Below are positions 17,015-25,864 of a stretch of DNA of 64,000 nt, piece after piece. This DNA is from Pseudomonas sp. ICMP22404 (lineage in GTDB: Bacteria; Pseudomonadota; Gammaproteobacteria; Pseudomonadales; Pseudomonadaceae): NCBI RefSeq assembly GCF_006227205.1, contig NZ_VCNG01000014.1, positions 88,946-152,945 on the forward strand, written 5' to 3'. Under the pieces are notes generated by a model. The model was given only the letters and a program-made list of their open reading frames with translations, was not told the origin of the DNA and did no database searches. Within the stretch, counting starts at the first letter, position 1. Each line of letters opens with the position of its first letter. The translations under genes and the position numbers were made by a program.

Positions 17015-17886
17015 GCCTCGTTGCGGTGTTGCGCCTGCCTTTGACCGTGGACCTGAGCGGCTTCGTCAAGCTGTTGCAGCGCATGCAAGTGCCCCATCGC
17101 GTCAGCGAAGAAGCGGGCGAGCAGGTGCTTTGGGTGCCGGACGAGATCGGTGAAGATGTGCGCTCCCTGTACGCGCGCTTTCCGGTGGGCGATCCGGAGC
17201 AACTGTTGGAACTCCCGACCATGGGCACTGGCTCGCGGCGGCCCGGGATCGTCGAGCAACTGACCCGAAGCCCCGTCACCACCCTGGTGCTGTTGCTGAG
17301 CCTGATTGTCAGCGCCGTGACTTTGCTGGGGGACAATCTCCAGGCCCTGCGGTGGCTGACCTTCCTGGAGTTTCGTGTCGTCGGTGACTACATCCAGTTC
17401 TCGCCCCTGGCCGACAGCCTGGCGGCGGGGCAGTGGTGGCGCCTGGTGACACCGATGCTGATTCACTTCGGTTTCCTGCACATCGCCATGAATGGCATGT
17501 GGTACTGGGAGCTGGGGCGACGGATCGAAGCGCGCCAGGGCAGTATCAACCTGCTCGGGCTGACGCTGCTGTTCAGCTTCGTGTCCAATTTCGTCCAGTA
17601 TTTGTTCAGCGGTGCGACGCTGTTCGGCGGTTTGTCCGGTGTGTTGTACGGCCTGCTGGGACACTGCTGGATCTATCAACTGCTGTCGCCGAACCCGACT
17701 TATCACTTGCCCCGTGGGGTCCTGGTGATGATGCTGGTGTGGCTGGCGCTGTGCCTGTCCGGGCTGGTCTCGATGATCGGTTTCGGAGAAATCGCCAACG
17801 GGGCCCACGTCGGCGGCCTGCTCGTCGGCTGCTTCACGGGCTTGTTGGGTGGGCTCTTCGCCCGCCGTAAAATGCCCCTGCAATGA
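17011..17886 (+). CDS. Rhomboid family intramembrane serine protease
   Basis: 291-residue inner-membrane protease of the GlpG type. The start ATG at 17011 overlaps the upstream stop (ATGA). Residues 1-75 form the cytoplasmic N-terminal domain typical of GlpG; six membrane segments follow. Catalytic features: HFGFLHIAMN with His 157 and Asn 161 (oxyanion site), GGLSGVLYG with Ser 209, and GAHVGG with His 266. It cleaves membrane substrates within or near their helices; the natural substrate is unknown. Confidence 0.94.
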   Translation: MSLVAVLRLPLTVDLSGFVKLLQRMQVPHRVSEEAGEQVLWVPDEIGEDVRSLYARFPVGDPEQLLELPTMGTGSRRPGIVEQLTRSPVTTLVLLLSLIVSAVTLLGDNLQALRWLTFLEFRVVGDYIQFSPLADSLAAGQWWRLVTPMLIHFGFLHIAMNGMWYWELGRRIEARQGSINLLGLTLLFSFVSNFVQYLFSGATLFGGLSGVLYGLLGHCWIYQLLSPNPTYHLPRGVLVMMLVWLALCLSGLVSMIGFGEIANGAHVGGLLVGCFTGLLGGLFARRKMPLQ

Positions 17887-17955
17887 TACGAATGCCCCAA
17901 TAGTCAGCTTTACCTTTTTTTATTATTGGCACTTAAACGAACGCGCGGAGACCCC

Positions 17956-18216
17956 ATGTCCTCGTTCAACGAAATGATCCAGAACATCACCCCGGACATC
18001 TACAAAAGCCTGAAGCTGGCCGTGGAAATCGGTAAATGGGCCGATGGCAACAAGCTCACCGCCGAACAGCGCGAGTTGTCGTTGCAGGCAATGATCGCCT
18101 GGGAAATCCAGAACCTGCCCGAAGAAGAGCGCACCGGTTACATGGGCCCGCAGGAGTGCCAGTCGAAGTCGATCGAGGTGCCGAACATCCTGTTCAAGTC
18201 GGATGCCATCCATTGA
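17956..18216 (+). CDS. yeaC: YeaC family protein (DUF1315)
   Basis: 86-residue cytoplasmic protein starting MSSFNEMIQNITPDIYKSLK, typical of the YeaC/DUF1315 family. It is mostly helical, with KWADGNKLTAEQRELSLQAM and a C-terminal stretch around GYMGPQ. No function is established. The ATG at 17956 is preferred over an upstream in-frame start. Its stop overlaps the TTG start of the next gene (TTGA). Confidence 0.9.
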   Translation: MSSFNEMIQNITPDIYKSLKLAVEIGKWADGNKLTAEQRELSLQAMIAWEIQNLPEEERTGYMGPQECQSKSIEVPNILFKSDAIH

Positions 18217-19043
18217 TCGAGATTGGCCGCGGTGCAATCAGCAAGATGTCGGCGCGCCTGGACGGGCCGACCGTTCAATATGCCTTTCGCCTGGGCGATG
18301 TCGAGGTGCCGGTCAACCCGTTGATCGGCAGCACGGTGCGCCTGGAGTTTCTTGGTGCGATCCACTGCAGCCACTGCGGGCGCCGGACCAAGACCAGTTT
18401 CAGCCAGGGTTATTGCTACCCCTGCATGACCAAGCTGGCGCAATGCGATGTGTGCATCATGAGCCCCGAGCGCTGCCATTTCGACGCGGGCACCTGCCGA
18501 GAGCCGGCGTGGGGCGAGCAGTTCTGCATGACCGATCATGTGGTGTACCTGGCCAACTCCTCGGGCGTGAAGGTCGGGATTACCCGCGCCACGCAACTGC
18601 CGACCCGCTGGCTGGACCAGGGCGCGAGCCAGGCGTTGCCGATCCTGCGGGTGGCCACGCGTCAGCAGTCGGGGTTCGTCGAAGACCTGTTCCGCAGCCA
18701 GGTGGCGGACAAGACCAACTGGCGCGCCTTGCTCAAGGGCGATGCGGTCGCGGTGGACCTGCCGCGGATCCGCGATTCGTTGTTTGAAAGTTGCGCCCAG
18801 GGACTGCAGGGCTTGCAGGAACGATTCGGCTTGCAGGCGATCCAGACCATAGCGGACGTCGAACCGCTGGAGATCCGTTACCCGGTGGAGCAATACCCGG
18901 CCAAGATCGTCAGCTTCAACCTGGACAAGGACCCGATTGCCGAAGGCACGCTGCTGGGGATCAAGGGCCAGTACCTGATTTTCGACACCGGCGTGATCAA
19001 CATTCGTAAATACACGGCTTACCAGCTCGCCGTGCATCAGTAG
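18213..19043 (+). CDS. DUF2797 family protein with zinc ribbon and GIY-YIG-like segment
   Basis: 276-residue protein of unknown function. I place the start at TTG 18213 (read as MIEIGRGAISKM), overlapping the yeaC stop by four bases; ATG 18246 is an alternative. A Cys-rich region (about residues 47-95) has CSHCG, CYPC, CDVC and further cysteines, consistent with one or two zinc sites. It is followed by DHVVYLANSSGVKVGITR and TRWLDQGA, which resembles the YL...KVGIT...R core of GIY-YIG nucleases. The family is widespread in gamma-proteobacteria next to yeaC and pepN. Confidence 0.85.
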   Translation: MIEIGRGAISKMSARLDGPTVQYAFRLGDVEVPVNPLIGSTVRLEFLGAIHCSHCGRRTKTSFSQGYCYPCMTKLAQCDVCIMSPERCHFDAGTCREPAWGEQFCMTDHVVYLANSSGVKVGITRATQLPTRWLDQGASQALPILRVATRQQSGFVEDLFRSQVADKTNWRALLKGDAVAVDLPRIRDSLFESCAQGLQGLQERFGLQAIQTIADVEPLEIRYPVEQYPAKIVSFNLDKDPIAEGTLLGIKGQYLIFDTGVINIRKYTAYQLAVHQ

Positions 19044-19056
19044 AAGGATTCGACCC

Positions 19057-21714
19057 ATGCGCACCGAACAACCGAAGATGATCTACCTGAAGGACTATCA
19101 GGCCCCCGAGTACCTGATCGATGAGACACACCTGACCTTCGAGTTGTTCGAGGACCACAGCCTGGTCCATGCGCAACTGGTGATGCGTCGCAACCCCGAG
19201 CGCGGTGCCGGGCTGCCGCCGCTGGTGCTCGACGGGCAGCATCTGGAACTGGTCTCCATCAAGCTCGACGACACCGACCTGGCGTCGGGCGATTACCAGT
19301 TGGACGACAGCCACCTGACCTTGCAGCCCAAGGCCCAGGCGTTCACGGTCGACACCACTGTGCGGATCCACCCGGAAACCAATACGGCCCTGGAGGGCCT
19401 GTACAAATCCGGCGGCATGTTCTGCACCCAGTGCGAGGCCGAAGGTTTCCGCAAGATCACCTACTACCTCGACCGCCCGGACGTCATGAGCAAGTTCACC
19501 ACCACCGTGGTGGCCGAGCAGCACAGCTATCCGGTGCTGCTGTCCAACGGCAACCCGATTGCCAGTGGTCCCGGCGAGGACGGCCGGCATTGGGTGACCT
19601 GGGAAGACCCGTTCAAGAAGCCCGCCTACCTGTTCGCCCTGGTGGCCGGTGACCTGTGGTGCGTCGAAGACACCTTCACCACCATGACCGAACGCACCGT
19701 GGCGCTGCGCATCTATGTCGAGCCGGAAAACATCGACAAATGCCAGCACGCCATGACCAGCCTGAAGAAGTCCATGCGCTGGGACGAGGAGGTGTACGGC
19801 CGTGAATACGACCTGGACATCTTCATGATTGTCGCGGTCAACGACTTCAACATGGGCGCCATGGAGAACAAGGGCCTCAATATCTTCAACTCCAGCGCGG
19901 TGCTGGCCCGTGCCGAAACCGCTACCGATGCCGCGCACCAGCGGGTCGAGGCCATCGTCGCCCACGAGTATTTCCATAACTGGTCGGGCAACCGCGTGAC
20001 CTGCCGCGACTGGTTCCAGCTGTCGCTCAAGGAAGGCTTCACGGTGTTCCGCGACGCCGGGTTCTCGGCCGACATGAATTCCGCCACCGTCAAGCGCATC
20101 CAGGACGTGGCCTACCTGCGTACCCATCAGTTCGCCGAAGATGCCGGCCCCATGGCCCATCCGGTGCGCCCGGACAGCTTCATCGAGATTTCCAACTTCT
20201 ACACCCTGACCGTGTACGAAAAGGGCTCGGAAGTGGTCGGTATGATCCACACCCTGTTGGGCCCTGAAGGCTTCCGCAAGGGCAGCGATCTCTATTTCCA
20301 GCGCCACGACGGCCAGGCCGTGACCTGCGACGATTTCGTCAAGGCCATGGAAGATGCCAACGGCGTCGACCTGACCCAGTTCAAGCGCTGGTACAGCCAG
20401 GCCGGTACGCCACGACTGGCGGTCAGCGAGTCCTACGATGCCGCCGCCAAGACCTATAGCCTGACCTTCCGCCAGAGCTGCCCGCCGACCCCGGACAAGG
20501 CGGAAAAACTGCCGTTCGTGATTCCCGTCGAGCTGGGCCTGCTGGACAGCCAGGGCGCCGAGATCCCGTTGCGCCTGAGCGGCGAGGCAGCGGCAAACGG
20601 CACGTCCCGAGTGATCTCGGTGACCGAAGCCGAACAGACCTTCACCTTCGTCGACATCGCCGAAAAACCGCTGCCGTCCTTGTTGCGAGGCTTCTCGGCG
20701 CCGGTGAAGCTGAGCTTCCCGTATGACCGCGACCAATTGATGTTCCTGATGCAGCACGACAGCGACGGCTTCAACCGCTGGGATGCCGGCCAGCAATTGT
20801 CGGTGCAGGTGTTGCAGGAACTGATTGCCCAGCATCAGAAGGGCGAGAGCCTGGTGCTGGACCCGCGTCTGATAACTGCCTTGCGCACGGTGCTGTCGGA
20901 CGAGTCCCTGGATCAGGCCATGGTCGCGGAAATGCTCTCGCTGCCAAGCGAAGCCTATCTGACGGAAATCAGCGAAGTGGCCGACGTCGAGGCGATCCAT
21001 GCCGCCCGTGAGTTCGCTCGCCAGCAACTGGCCGACAACCTGTTCGAAGCCTTGTGGTTGCGCTACGAGGCCAACCGCGACCTGTCGAAGCGCACGCCTT
21101 ATGTGGCCGAAGCCGAGCATTTTGCCCGCCGTGCCTTGCAGAACATCGCCTTGTCGTACCTGATGCTGACGGACAAGCCCGAGGTGCTGAGTGCCACCCT
21201 GGAGCAGTTCGACAGCGCCGACAACATGACCGAACGCCTCACGGCGCTGGCGGTGCTGGTCAATTCTCCGTTCGAAACCGAGAAGGCCCGGGCGCTGCAA
21301 GTGTTCGCGGAAAACTTCAAGGGCAACCCGCTGGTCATGGACCAATGGTTCAGCGTCCAGGCCGGCAGCCCGCTGCCGGGGGGCCTGGCGCGGGTCAAGG
21401 CGCTGATGGAGCACCCGGCGTTCAACATCAAGAACCCGAACAAGGTGCGGGCGCTGATCGGTGCGTTCGCCGGGCAGAACCTGATCAACTTCCACGCCGC
21501 CGACGGTTCGGGTTACCGCTTCCTGGCGGATCTGGTCATCCAGCTCAACGGCTTCAACCCGCAGATCGCCTCGCGACAACTGGCGCCGCTGACCCGCTGG
21601 CGCAAATACGACAGCGCCCGCCAGGCGTTGATGAAAGCCGAGCTGGAGCGCATCCTGGCGTCCGGCGCGCTGTCCAGTGATGTGTTCGAGGTGGTGAGCA
21701 AGAGCCTGGCTTGA
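19057..21714 (+). CDS. pepN: Aminopeptidase N
   Basis: 885-residue zinc aminopeptidase (M1 family) that removes N-terminal residues from peptides in the cytoplasm. It has the exopeptidase motif GAMENKG and the zinc motif HEYFHNW (His 303, Glu 304, His 307), with the third ligand in LKEGFTVFRD. Length fits E. coli PepN. The gene ends the nadK-to-pepN block and is followed by a 280-base array of palindromic repeats. Confidence 0.97.
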   Translation: MRTEQPKMIYLKDYQAPEYLIDETHLTFELFEDHSLVHAQLVMRRNPERGAGLPPLVLDGQHLELVSIKLDDTDLASGDYQLDDSHLTLQPKAQAFTVDTTVRIHPETNTALEGLYKSGGMFCTQCEAEGFRKITYYLDRPDVMSKFTTTVVAEQHSYPVLLSNGNPIASGPGEDGRHWVTWEDPFKKPAYLFALVAGDLWCVEDTFTTMTERTVALRIYVEPENIDKCQHAMTSLKKSMRWDEEVYGREYDLDIFMIVAVNDFNMGAMENKGLNIFNSSAVLARAETATDAAHQRVEAIVAHEYFHNWSGNRVTCRDWFQLSLKEGFTVFRDAGFSADMNSATVKRIQDVAYLRTHQFAEDAGPMAHPVRPDSFIEISNFYTLTVYEKGSEVVGMIHTLLGPEGFRKGSDLYFQRHDGQAVTCDDFVKAMEDANGVDLTQFKRWYSQAGTPRLAVSESYDAAAKTYSLTFRQSCPPTPDKAEKLPFVIPVELGLLDSQGAEIPLRLSGEAAANGTSRVISVTEAEQTFTFVDIAEKPLPSLLRGFSAPVKLSFPYDRDQLMFLMQHDSDGFNRWDAGQQLSVQVLQELIAQHQKGESLVLDPRLITALRTVLSDESLDQAMVAEMLSLPSEAYLTEISEVADVEAIHAAREFARQQLADNLFEALWLRYEANRDLSKRTPYVAEAEHFARRALQNIALSYLMLTDKPEVLSATLEQFDSADNMTERLTALAVLVNSPFETEKARALQVFAENFKGNPLVMDQWFSVQAGSPLPGGLARVKALMEHPAFNIKNPNKVRALIGAFAGQNLINFHAADGSGYRFLADLVIQLNGFNPQIASRQLAPLTRWRKYDSARQALMKAELERILASGALSSDVFEVVSKSLA

Positions 21715-21720
21715 CTCATT

Positions 21721-21997
21721 GATCGTTCCCACGCAGGCGCACTGATCGTTCCCACGCTCCGCGTGGGAACGCATCTGGTGACGCTCTGCGTCACGCCTCA
21801 AAACGGACGCTGAGCGTCGATGGCTGCGTTCCCACGCAGAGCGTGGGAACGATCGATAACTGGAGCGCATCGCAGGCGCCCTGATCGTTCCCACGCTCCG
21901 CGTGGGAATGCATCTGGTGACGCTCTGCGTCATGCCTCAAAGCGGACGCGGAGCGTCCATGGCTGCATTCCCACGCAGAGCGTGGGAACGATCGATG
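21721..21997. repeat. Tandem GTTCCCACGC dyad repeats (two 139-base units plus a fragment)
   Basis: A second repeat family, unlike the TGTGGGAGC REP. The core GATCGTTCCCACGCTCCGCG and its inverse GCAGAGCGTGGGAACGATCG flank a GGTGACGCTCTGCGTCA inner dyad. A fragment at 21721 is followed by unit 1 (from about 21743) and unit 2 (from about 21882), a 139-base period with only a few differences. The remainder of the gene-free stretch to 22226 shows no gene; it should contain the promoter of the YCF48-like gene. Confidence 0.88.
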
Positions 21998-22226
21998 CCG
22001 TGAAATGCAGCCATCACCCCACCGAATACCCCGCCATTCACCCCCTGCGCCAACCCCCCTGGTTAACAAAAGATAACGCGGCGTCGATTGTCAGGCCTTC
22101 CGAAAGCCCGATAGGATAGGTCAGCTTCCGAAGTGGCTCTAGATTGCAGGTTTGCGCCCCGATCGAGCTGCCTACGGCGCCCTGAAAGGCCGAATGGCCT
22201 AACAATAATAATGGGGGAAAAGGTCT

Positions 22227-23279
22227 ATGAACGAGCCTGTCATGGCCGTGGGTCGCGCCCACCAGCCGGTGCTGCGCCGAGTCGCGTTGCTGGCCTCGGC
22301 GCTCTCGCTGCTGGGCTCTGTGGTGTTGTCGGCACCGGCGCTGGCCGTTGCAGCCACGACAACCGATGTCATCTATTCGGTCGAATCGGCCAAGGCCAGC
22401 AAGACCCTGATGCTCGACGTGGTTCACGCCGGCCAGCGGCTGGTGGCGGTCGGTGATCGTGGGCACATTGTCTATTCGGACGACCAGGGCGCTTCCTGGA
22501 CCCAGGCCAAGGTGCCGACCCGCCAACTGCTCACCGCCGTGTTCTTCGTCGATGACAAGCATGGCTGGGCCGTGGGGCACGATGCGCAGATCCTCGCCAG
22601 CGAAGACGGCGGCAGCACCTGGACCCGGCAGTACGAAGACCTCACCCGTGAAGCGCCGCTGCTGGACGTCTGGTTCAAGGACGCCAGCCAGGGGTTCGCC
22701 GTGGGCGCCTACGGTGCGTTGCTCGAAACCACCGACGGTGGCAAGCACTGGGAAGACGCCAGCGACCGTCTCGACAACGAAGATCAGTTCCACCTCAACG
22801 CCATCGCCGCGGTCAAAGACGCCGGGCTGTTCATCGTCGGCGAGGCCGGCAGCATGTTCCGCTCCGCCGACTGGGGCCAGACCTGGGAGAAGCTCGAAGG
22901 CCCATACGAAGGTTCGCTTTTCGGTGTCATCGGCACCGCCCAGCCTTCGACGCTGCTGGCCTACGGTTTGCGCGGCAACCTCTATCGCTCCACCGATTTC
23001 GGTGGCTCCTGGGAGCAGATCGAACTCAAGGCCGCCCGGGGTGCCCTGGAGTTTGGCTTGTCAGGGGCGACCTTGTTGCCGGACGGCTCCATCGTGATCG
23101 TCGGCAACGGCGGCAGCGTGGTGCGCAGCACCGACGACGGCGTGACCTTCAGCGTCTTCAACCGCCCGGACCGGATTTCCGTGGCAGCCGTCACGGCGGC
23201 GGGCAATGGCAACCTGATCCTGGCTGGGCAGGGGGGCGTACGCACCACCACCGCCAGCGGCGCTGAACTGAACAAATGA
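22227..23279 (+). CDS. YCF48/BNR-repeat beta-propeller protein, exported
   Basis: 350-residue protein with an N-terminal signal peptide (hydrophobic stretch LLASALSLLGSVVLSAPALA). The mature part is a series of BNR/Asp-box-like blades: YSDDQGASWTQ, ASEDGGSTWTR, ETTDGGKHWED, RSADWGQTWEK, RSTDFGGSWEQ and RSTDDGVTF. This is the fold of YCF48/HCF136, a photosystem assembly factor in phototrophs; in proteobacteria such proteins are paired with MMPL/RND pumps. GGGGGAAAAGG before ATG 22227 gives a strong ribosome site. The pump gene follows after 43 bases, so it is likely a periplasmic partner of the pump. Confidence 0.9.
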   Translation: MNEPVMAVGRAHQPVLRRVALLASALSLLGSVVLSAPALAVAATTTDVIYSVESAKASKTLMLDVVHAGQRLVAVGDRGHIVYSDDQGASWTQAKVPTRQLLTAVFFVDDKHGWAVGHDAQILASEDGGSTWTRQYEDLTREAPLLDVWFKDASQGFAVGAYGALLETTDGGKHWEDASDRLDNEDQFHLNAIAAVKDAGLFIVGEAGSMFRSADWGQTWEKLEGPYEGSLFGVIGTAQPSTLLAYGLRGNLYRSTDFGGSWEQIELKAARGALEFGLSGATLLPDGSIVIVGNGGSVVRSTDDGVTFSVFNRPDRISVAAVTAAGNGNLILAGQGGVRTTTASGAELNK

Positions 23280-23322
23280 GCCGCGGATATGAGTCGGGCA
23301 CAATAACAAGAAGGCGGACCCC

Positions 23323-25698
23323 ATGAGCAGTCATCACCAAGACAAGGCGACGTTCCTCGAGCGCCTGATTTTCAACAACCGCCCGGCAGTGATCGTCATT
23401 TGCCTGTTGGTCAGTATTTTCCTGTTCTGGCAGGCCACGCTGATCCGTCCGTCCACCAGCTTCGAAAAAATGATCCCCCTCGAGCATCCGTTCATCGAGA
23501 AGATGCTCGAACATCGCAACGACCTGGCGAACCTCGGCAACACCGTGCGGATTTCCGTGGAAGCCACCAACGGCGACATCTTCTCCAAGGACTACATGGA
23601 GACCCTGCGCCAGATCCATGACGAGGTCTTCTACATTTCCGGCGTCGACCGTTCCGGCCTCAAGTCGCTGTGGAGCCCGAGCGTGCGCTGGACCGAAGTG
23701 ACGGAAGAGGGCTTCGCCGGCGGCGAGGTGATTCCCCAGAGCTACAACGGCTCGGCCGACAGCCTCGACCTGCTGCGCAACAACGTGCTTAAGTCCGGCC
23801 AGGTCGGACGCCTGGTGGCCAACGATTTCAAATCGAGCATCGTCGACATCCCGTTGCTGGAGTCCTACCCGGATCCCCAGGACCAGGGCAAGTTGCTGAA
23901 ACTGGACTACCAGAAGTTCTCCCATGAGCTCGAAGACAAGATCCGCCACAAGTTCGAAGCCCAGAACCCCAACGTACAGATCCACATCGTCGGTTTCGCG
24001 AAGAAGGTCGGTGACCTGATCGATGGCCTGATCATGGTGGTGATGTTCTTCGGCGTGGCCTTCGTCATCACCCTGGTTCTGCTGTACTGGTTCACCCACT
24101 GCATGCGCAGCACCGTCGCGGTGTTGAGCACCACGCTGGTGGCGGTGGTCTGGCAGTTGGGGCTGATGCATGCGGCCGGGTTCGGGCTGGATCCGTATTC
24201 GATGCTGGTGCCGTTCCTGATCTTCGCCATCGGGATTTCCCACGGGGTGCAGAAAATCAACGGCATCGCCTTGCAGTCCAGCGAGGCGGACAACGCCCTG
24301 ACCGCGGCGCGGCGCACCTTCCGGCAACTGTTCCTGCCGGGGATGATCGCGATCCTGGCGGATGCGGTGGGTTTCATTACCTTGCTGATCATCGACATCG
24401 GCGTGATCCGTGAGCTGGCCATCGGGGCGTCCATCGGCGTGGCGGTGATCGTGTTCACCAACCTGATCCTGCTGCCGGTGGCCATCTCCTACGTCGGCAT
24501 CAGCAAACGCGCCGTCGAGCGCAGCAAGAAAGACGCGACCCGCGAGCATCCGTTCTGGCGGTCGCTGTCGAACTTCGCCAGTCCCAAGGTCGCGCCGGTG
24601 TCCATTGCCCTGGCGGTGCTCGCCTTCGGTGGGGGCCTGTGGTACAGCCAGAACCTGAAGATCGGCGACCTCGACCAGGGTGCGCCGGAACTGCGTCCCG
24701 ACTCGCGCTACAACCAGGACAACAACTTCATCATCAGCAACTACTCCACCAGTTCCGACGTGCTGGTGGTGATGGTCAAGACCAAGGCCGAAGGCTGCTC
24801 GCGCTATGAAGCCATGGCACCGATCGATGACTTGATGTGGAAGATGCAGAACACCGAGGGCGTGCAATCGGCGATTTCCCTGGTGACCGTGTCCAAGCAG
24901 ATGATCAAGGGCATGAACGAGGGCAACCTGAAATGGGAAACCCTGTCGCGCAACCCTGACGTGCTGAACAACTCCATTGCCCGGGCCGATGGCCTGTACA
25001 ACAACAGCTGCTCCCTGGCACCGGTGCTGGTGTTCCTCAACGACCACAAGGCCGAGACCCTGGACCGCGCGGTGAAGGCGGTGCAGGCCTTCGCCAAGGA
25101 AAACAACCGCGATGGCCTGGAGTTCATCCTCGCCGCCGGTAACGCCGGCATCGAAGCGGCCACCAACGAAGTGATCAAGGAATCGGAACTGACCATCCTG
25201 ATCCTGGTGTACATCTGCGTGGCGACCATGTGCATGATCACCTTCCGCTCCTGGGCGGCGACCCTGTGCATCGTGCTGCCGCTGGTGCTGACCTCGGTGC
25301 TGGGTAACGCCCTGATGGCCTTCATGGGCATTGGCGTGAAAGTCGCGACCCTGCCGGTGGTGGCGTTGGGCGTGGGGATTGGCGTGGACTACGGCATCTA
25401 CATCTACAGCCGCCTGGAAAGCTTCCTGCGGGCTGGATTGCCGTTGCAGGAAGCTTATTACCAGACGCTGAAGTCCACGGGTAAAGCCGTTCTGTTCACC
25501 GGCTTGTGCCTGGCGATCGGGGTGTGCACCTGGATCTTCTCGGCCATCAAGTTCCAGGCGGACATGGGGTTGATGCTGACGTTCATGCTGCTGTGGAACA
25601 TGTTCGGCGCGTTGTGGCTGTTGCCGGCGTTGGCGCGGTTCCTGATCAAGCCGGAGAAGCTGGCGGGGCAGCGGGGAAATTCGTTGTTTGCCCACTGA
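23323..25698 (+). CDS. MMPL/RND family transporter (HAE3-like)
   Basis: 791-residue inner-membrane pump. An N-terminal helix (about residues 25-45) is followed by a periplasmic domain to about 225, then a block of five helices (VMFFGVAFVITLVLLYWF ... LILLPVAIS). A second helix near 430 precedes another periplasmic domain and a second block of five helices (ILILVYICVATMCMITF ... LWLLPALARF). This two-fold layout is that of RND/MMPL proteins of the hydrophobe efflux type. Typical substrates are lipids, sterols or hydrophobic compounds. The partner genes DUF1302 and DUF1329, often found with this pair, are absent here. Confidence 0.9.
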   Translation: MSSHHQDKATFLERLIFNNRPAVIVICLLVSIFLFWQATLIRPSTSFEKMIPLEHPFIEKMLEHRNDLANLGNTVRISVEATNGDIFSKDYMETLRQIHDEVFYISGVDRSGLKSLWSPSVRWTEVTEEGFAGGEVIPQSYNGSADSLDLLRNNVLKSGQVGRLVANDFKSSIVDIPLLESYPDPQDQGKLLKLDYQKFSHELEDKIRHKFEAQNPNVQIHIVGFAKKVGDLIDGLIMVVMFFGVAFVITLVLLYWFTHCMRSTVAVLSTTLVAVVWQLGLMHAAGFGLDPYSMLVPFLIFAIGISHGVQKINGIALQSSEADNALTAARRTFRQLFLPGMIAILADAVGFITLLIIDIGVIRELAIGASIGVAVIVFTNLILLPVAISYVGISKRAVERSKKDATREHPFWRSLSNFASPKVAPVSIALAVLAFGGGLWYSQNLKIGDLDQGAPELRPDSRYNQDNNFIISNYSTSSDVLVVMVKTKAEGCSRYEAMAPIDDLMWKMQNTEGVQSAISLVTVSKQMIKGMNEGNLKWETLSRNPDVLNNSIARADGLYNNSCSLAPVLVFLNDHKAETLDRAVKAVQAFAKENNRDGLEFILAAGNAGIEAATNEVIKESELTILILVYICVATMCMITFRSWAATLCIVLPLVLTSVLGNALMAFMGIGVKVATLPVVALGVGIGVDYGIYIYSRLESFLRAGLPLQEAYYQTLKSTGKAVLFTGLCLAIGVCTWIFSAIKFQADMGLMLTFMLLWNMFGALWLLPALARFLIKPEKLAGQRGNSLFAH

Positions 25699-25707
25699 CT
25701 GATACCT

Positions 25708-25799
25708 GTGGGAGCAAAGCTTGCTCGCGATTGCGAGAAGCCAGTCAGCAACAATGTTGATTGGTCTGTCGCTATCGCGAGCAAGCTTTGCTCCTACAG
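25708..25799. repeat. REP doublet after the MMPL gene
   Basis: An inverted pair with the AAAGCTTGCTC variant: CTGTGGGAGCAAAGCTTGCT on the left, and on the right its inverse with one change (GCTCCTACAG). It lies between the convergent ends of the pump gene and the DUF6543 gene. Confidence 0.9.
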
Positions 25800-25864
25800 A
25801 GCGGGGCGGTGCGACGTTTCGCTAAATGCCCTCGCCACAAAAGCGGACGCTATCCCTCCAGCAA

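Noticed and set aside
18997..21933. 978-codon open frame on the minus strand over pepN
   Set aside because: It lies opposite pepN, whose motifs and codon use are unmistakable; the antisense frame is rich in His, Gln, Gly and Arg without any domain, as expected of GC-rich mirror frames.
23191..25695. 834-codon minus-strand open frame over the MMPL gene
   Set aside because: Shadow of the pump gene; composition is dominated by His, Gln and Asp with no recognisable domain.
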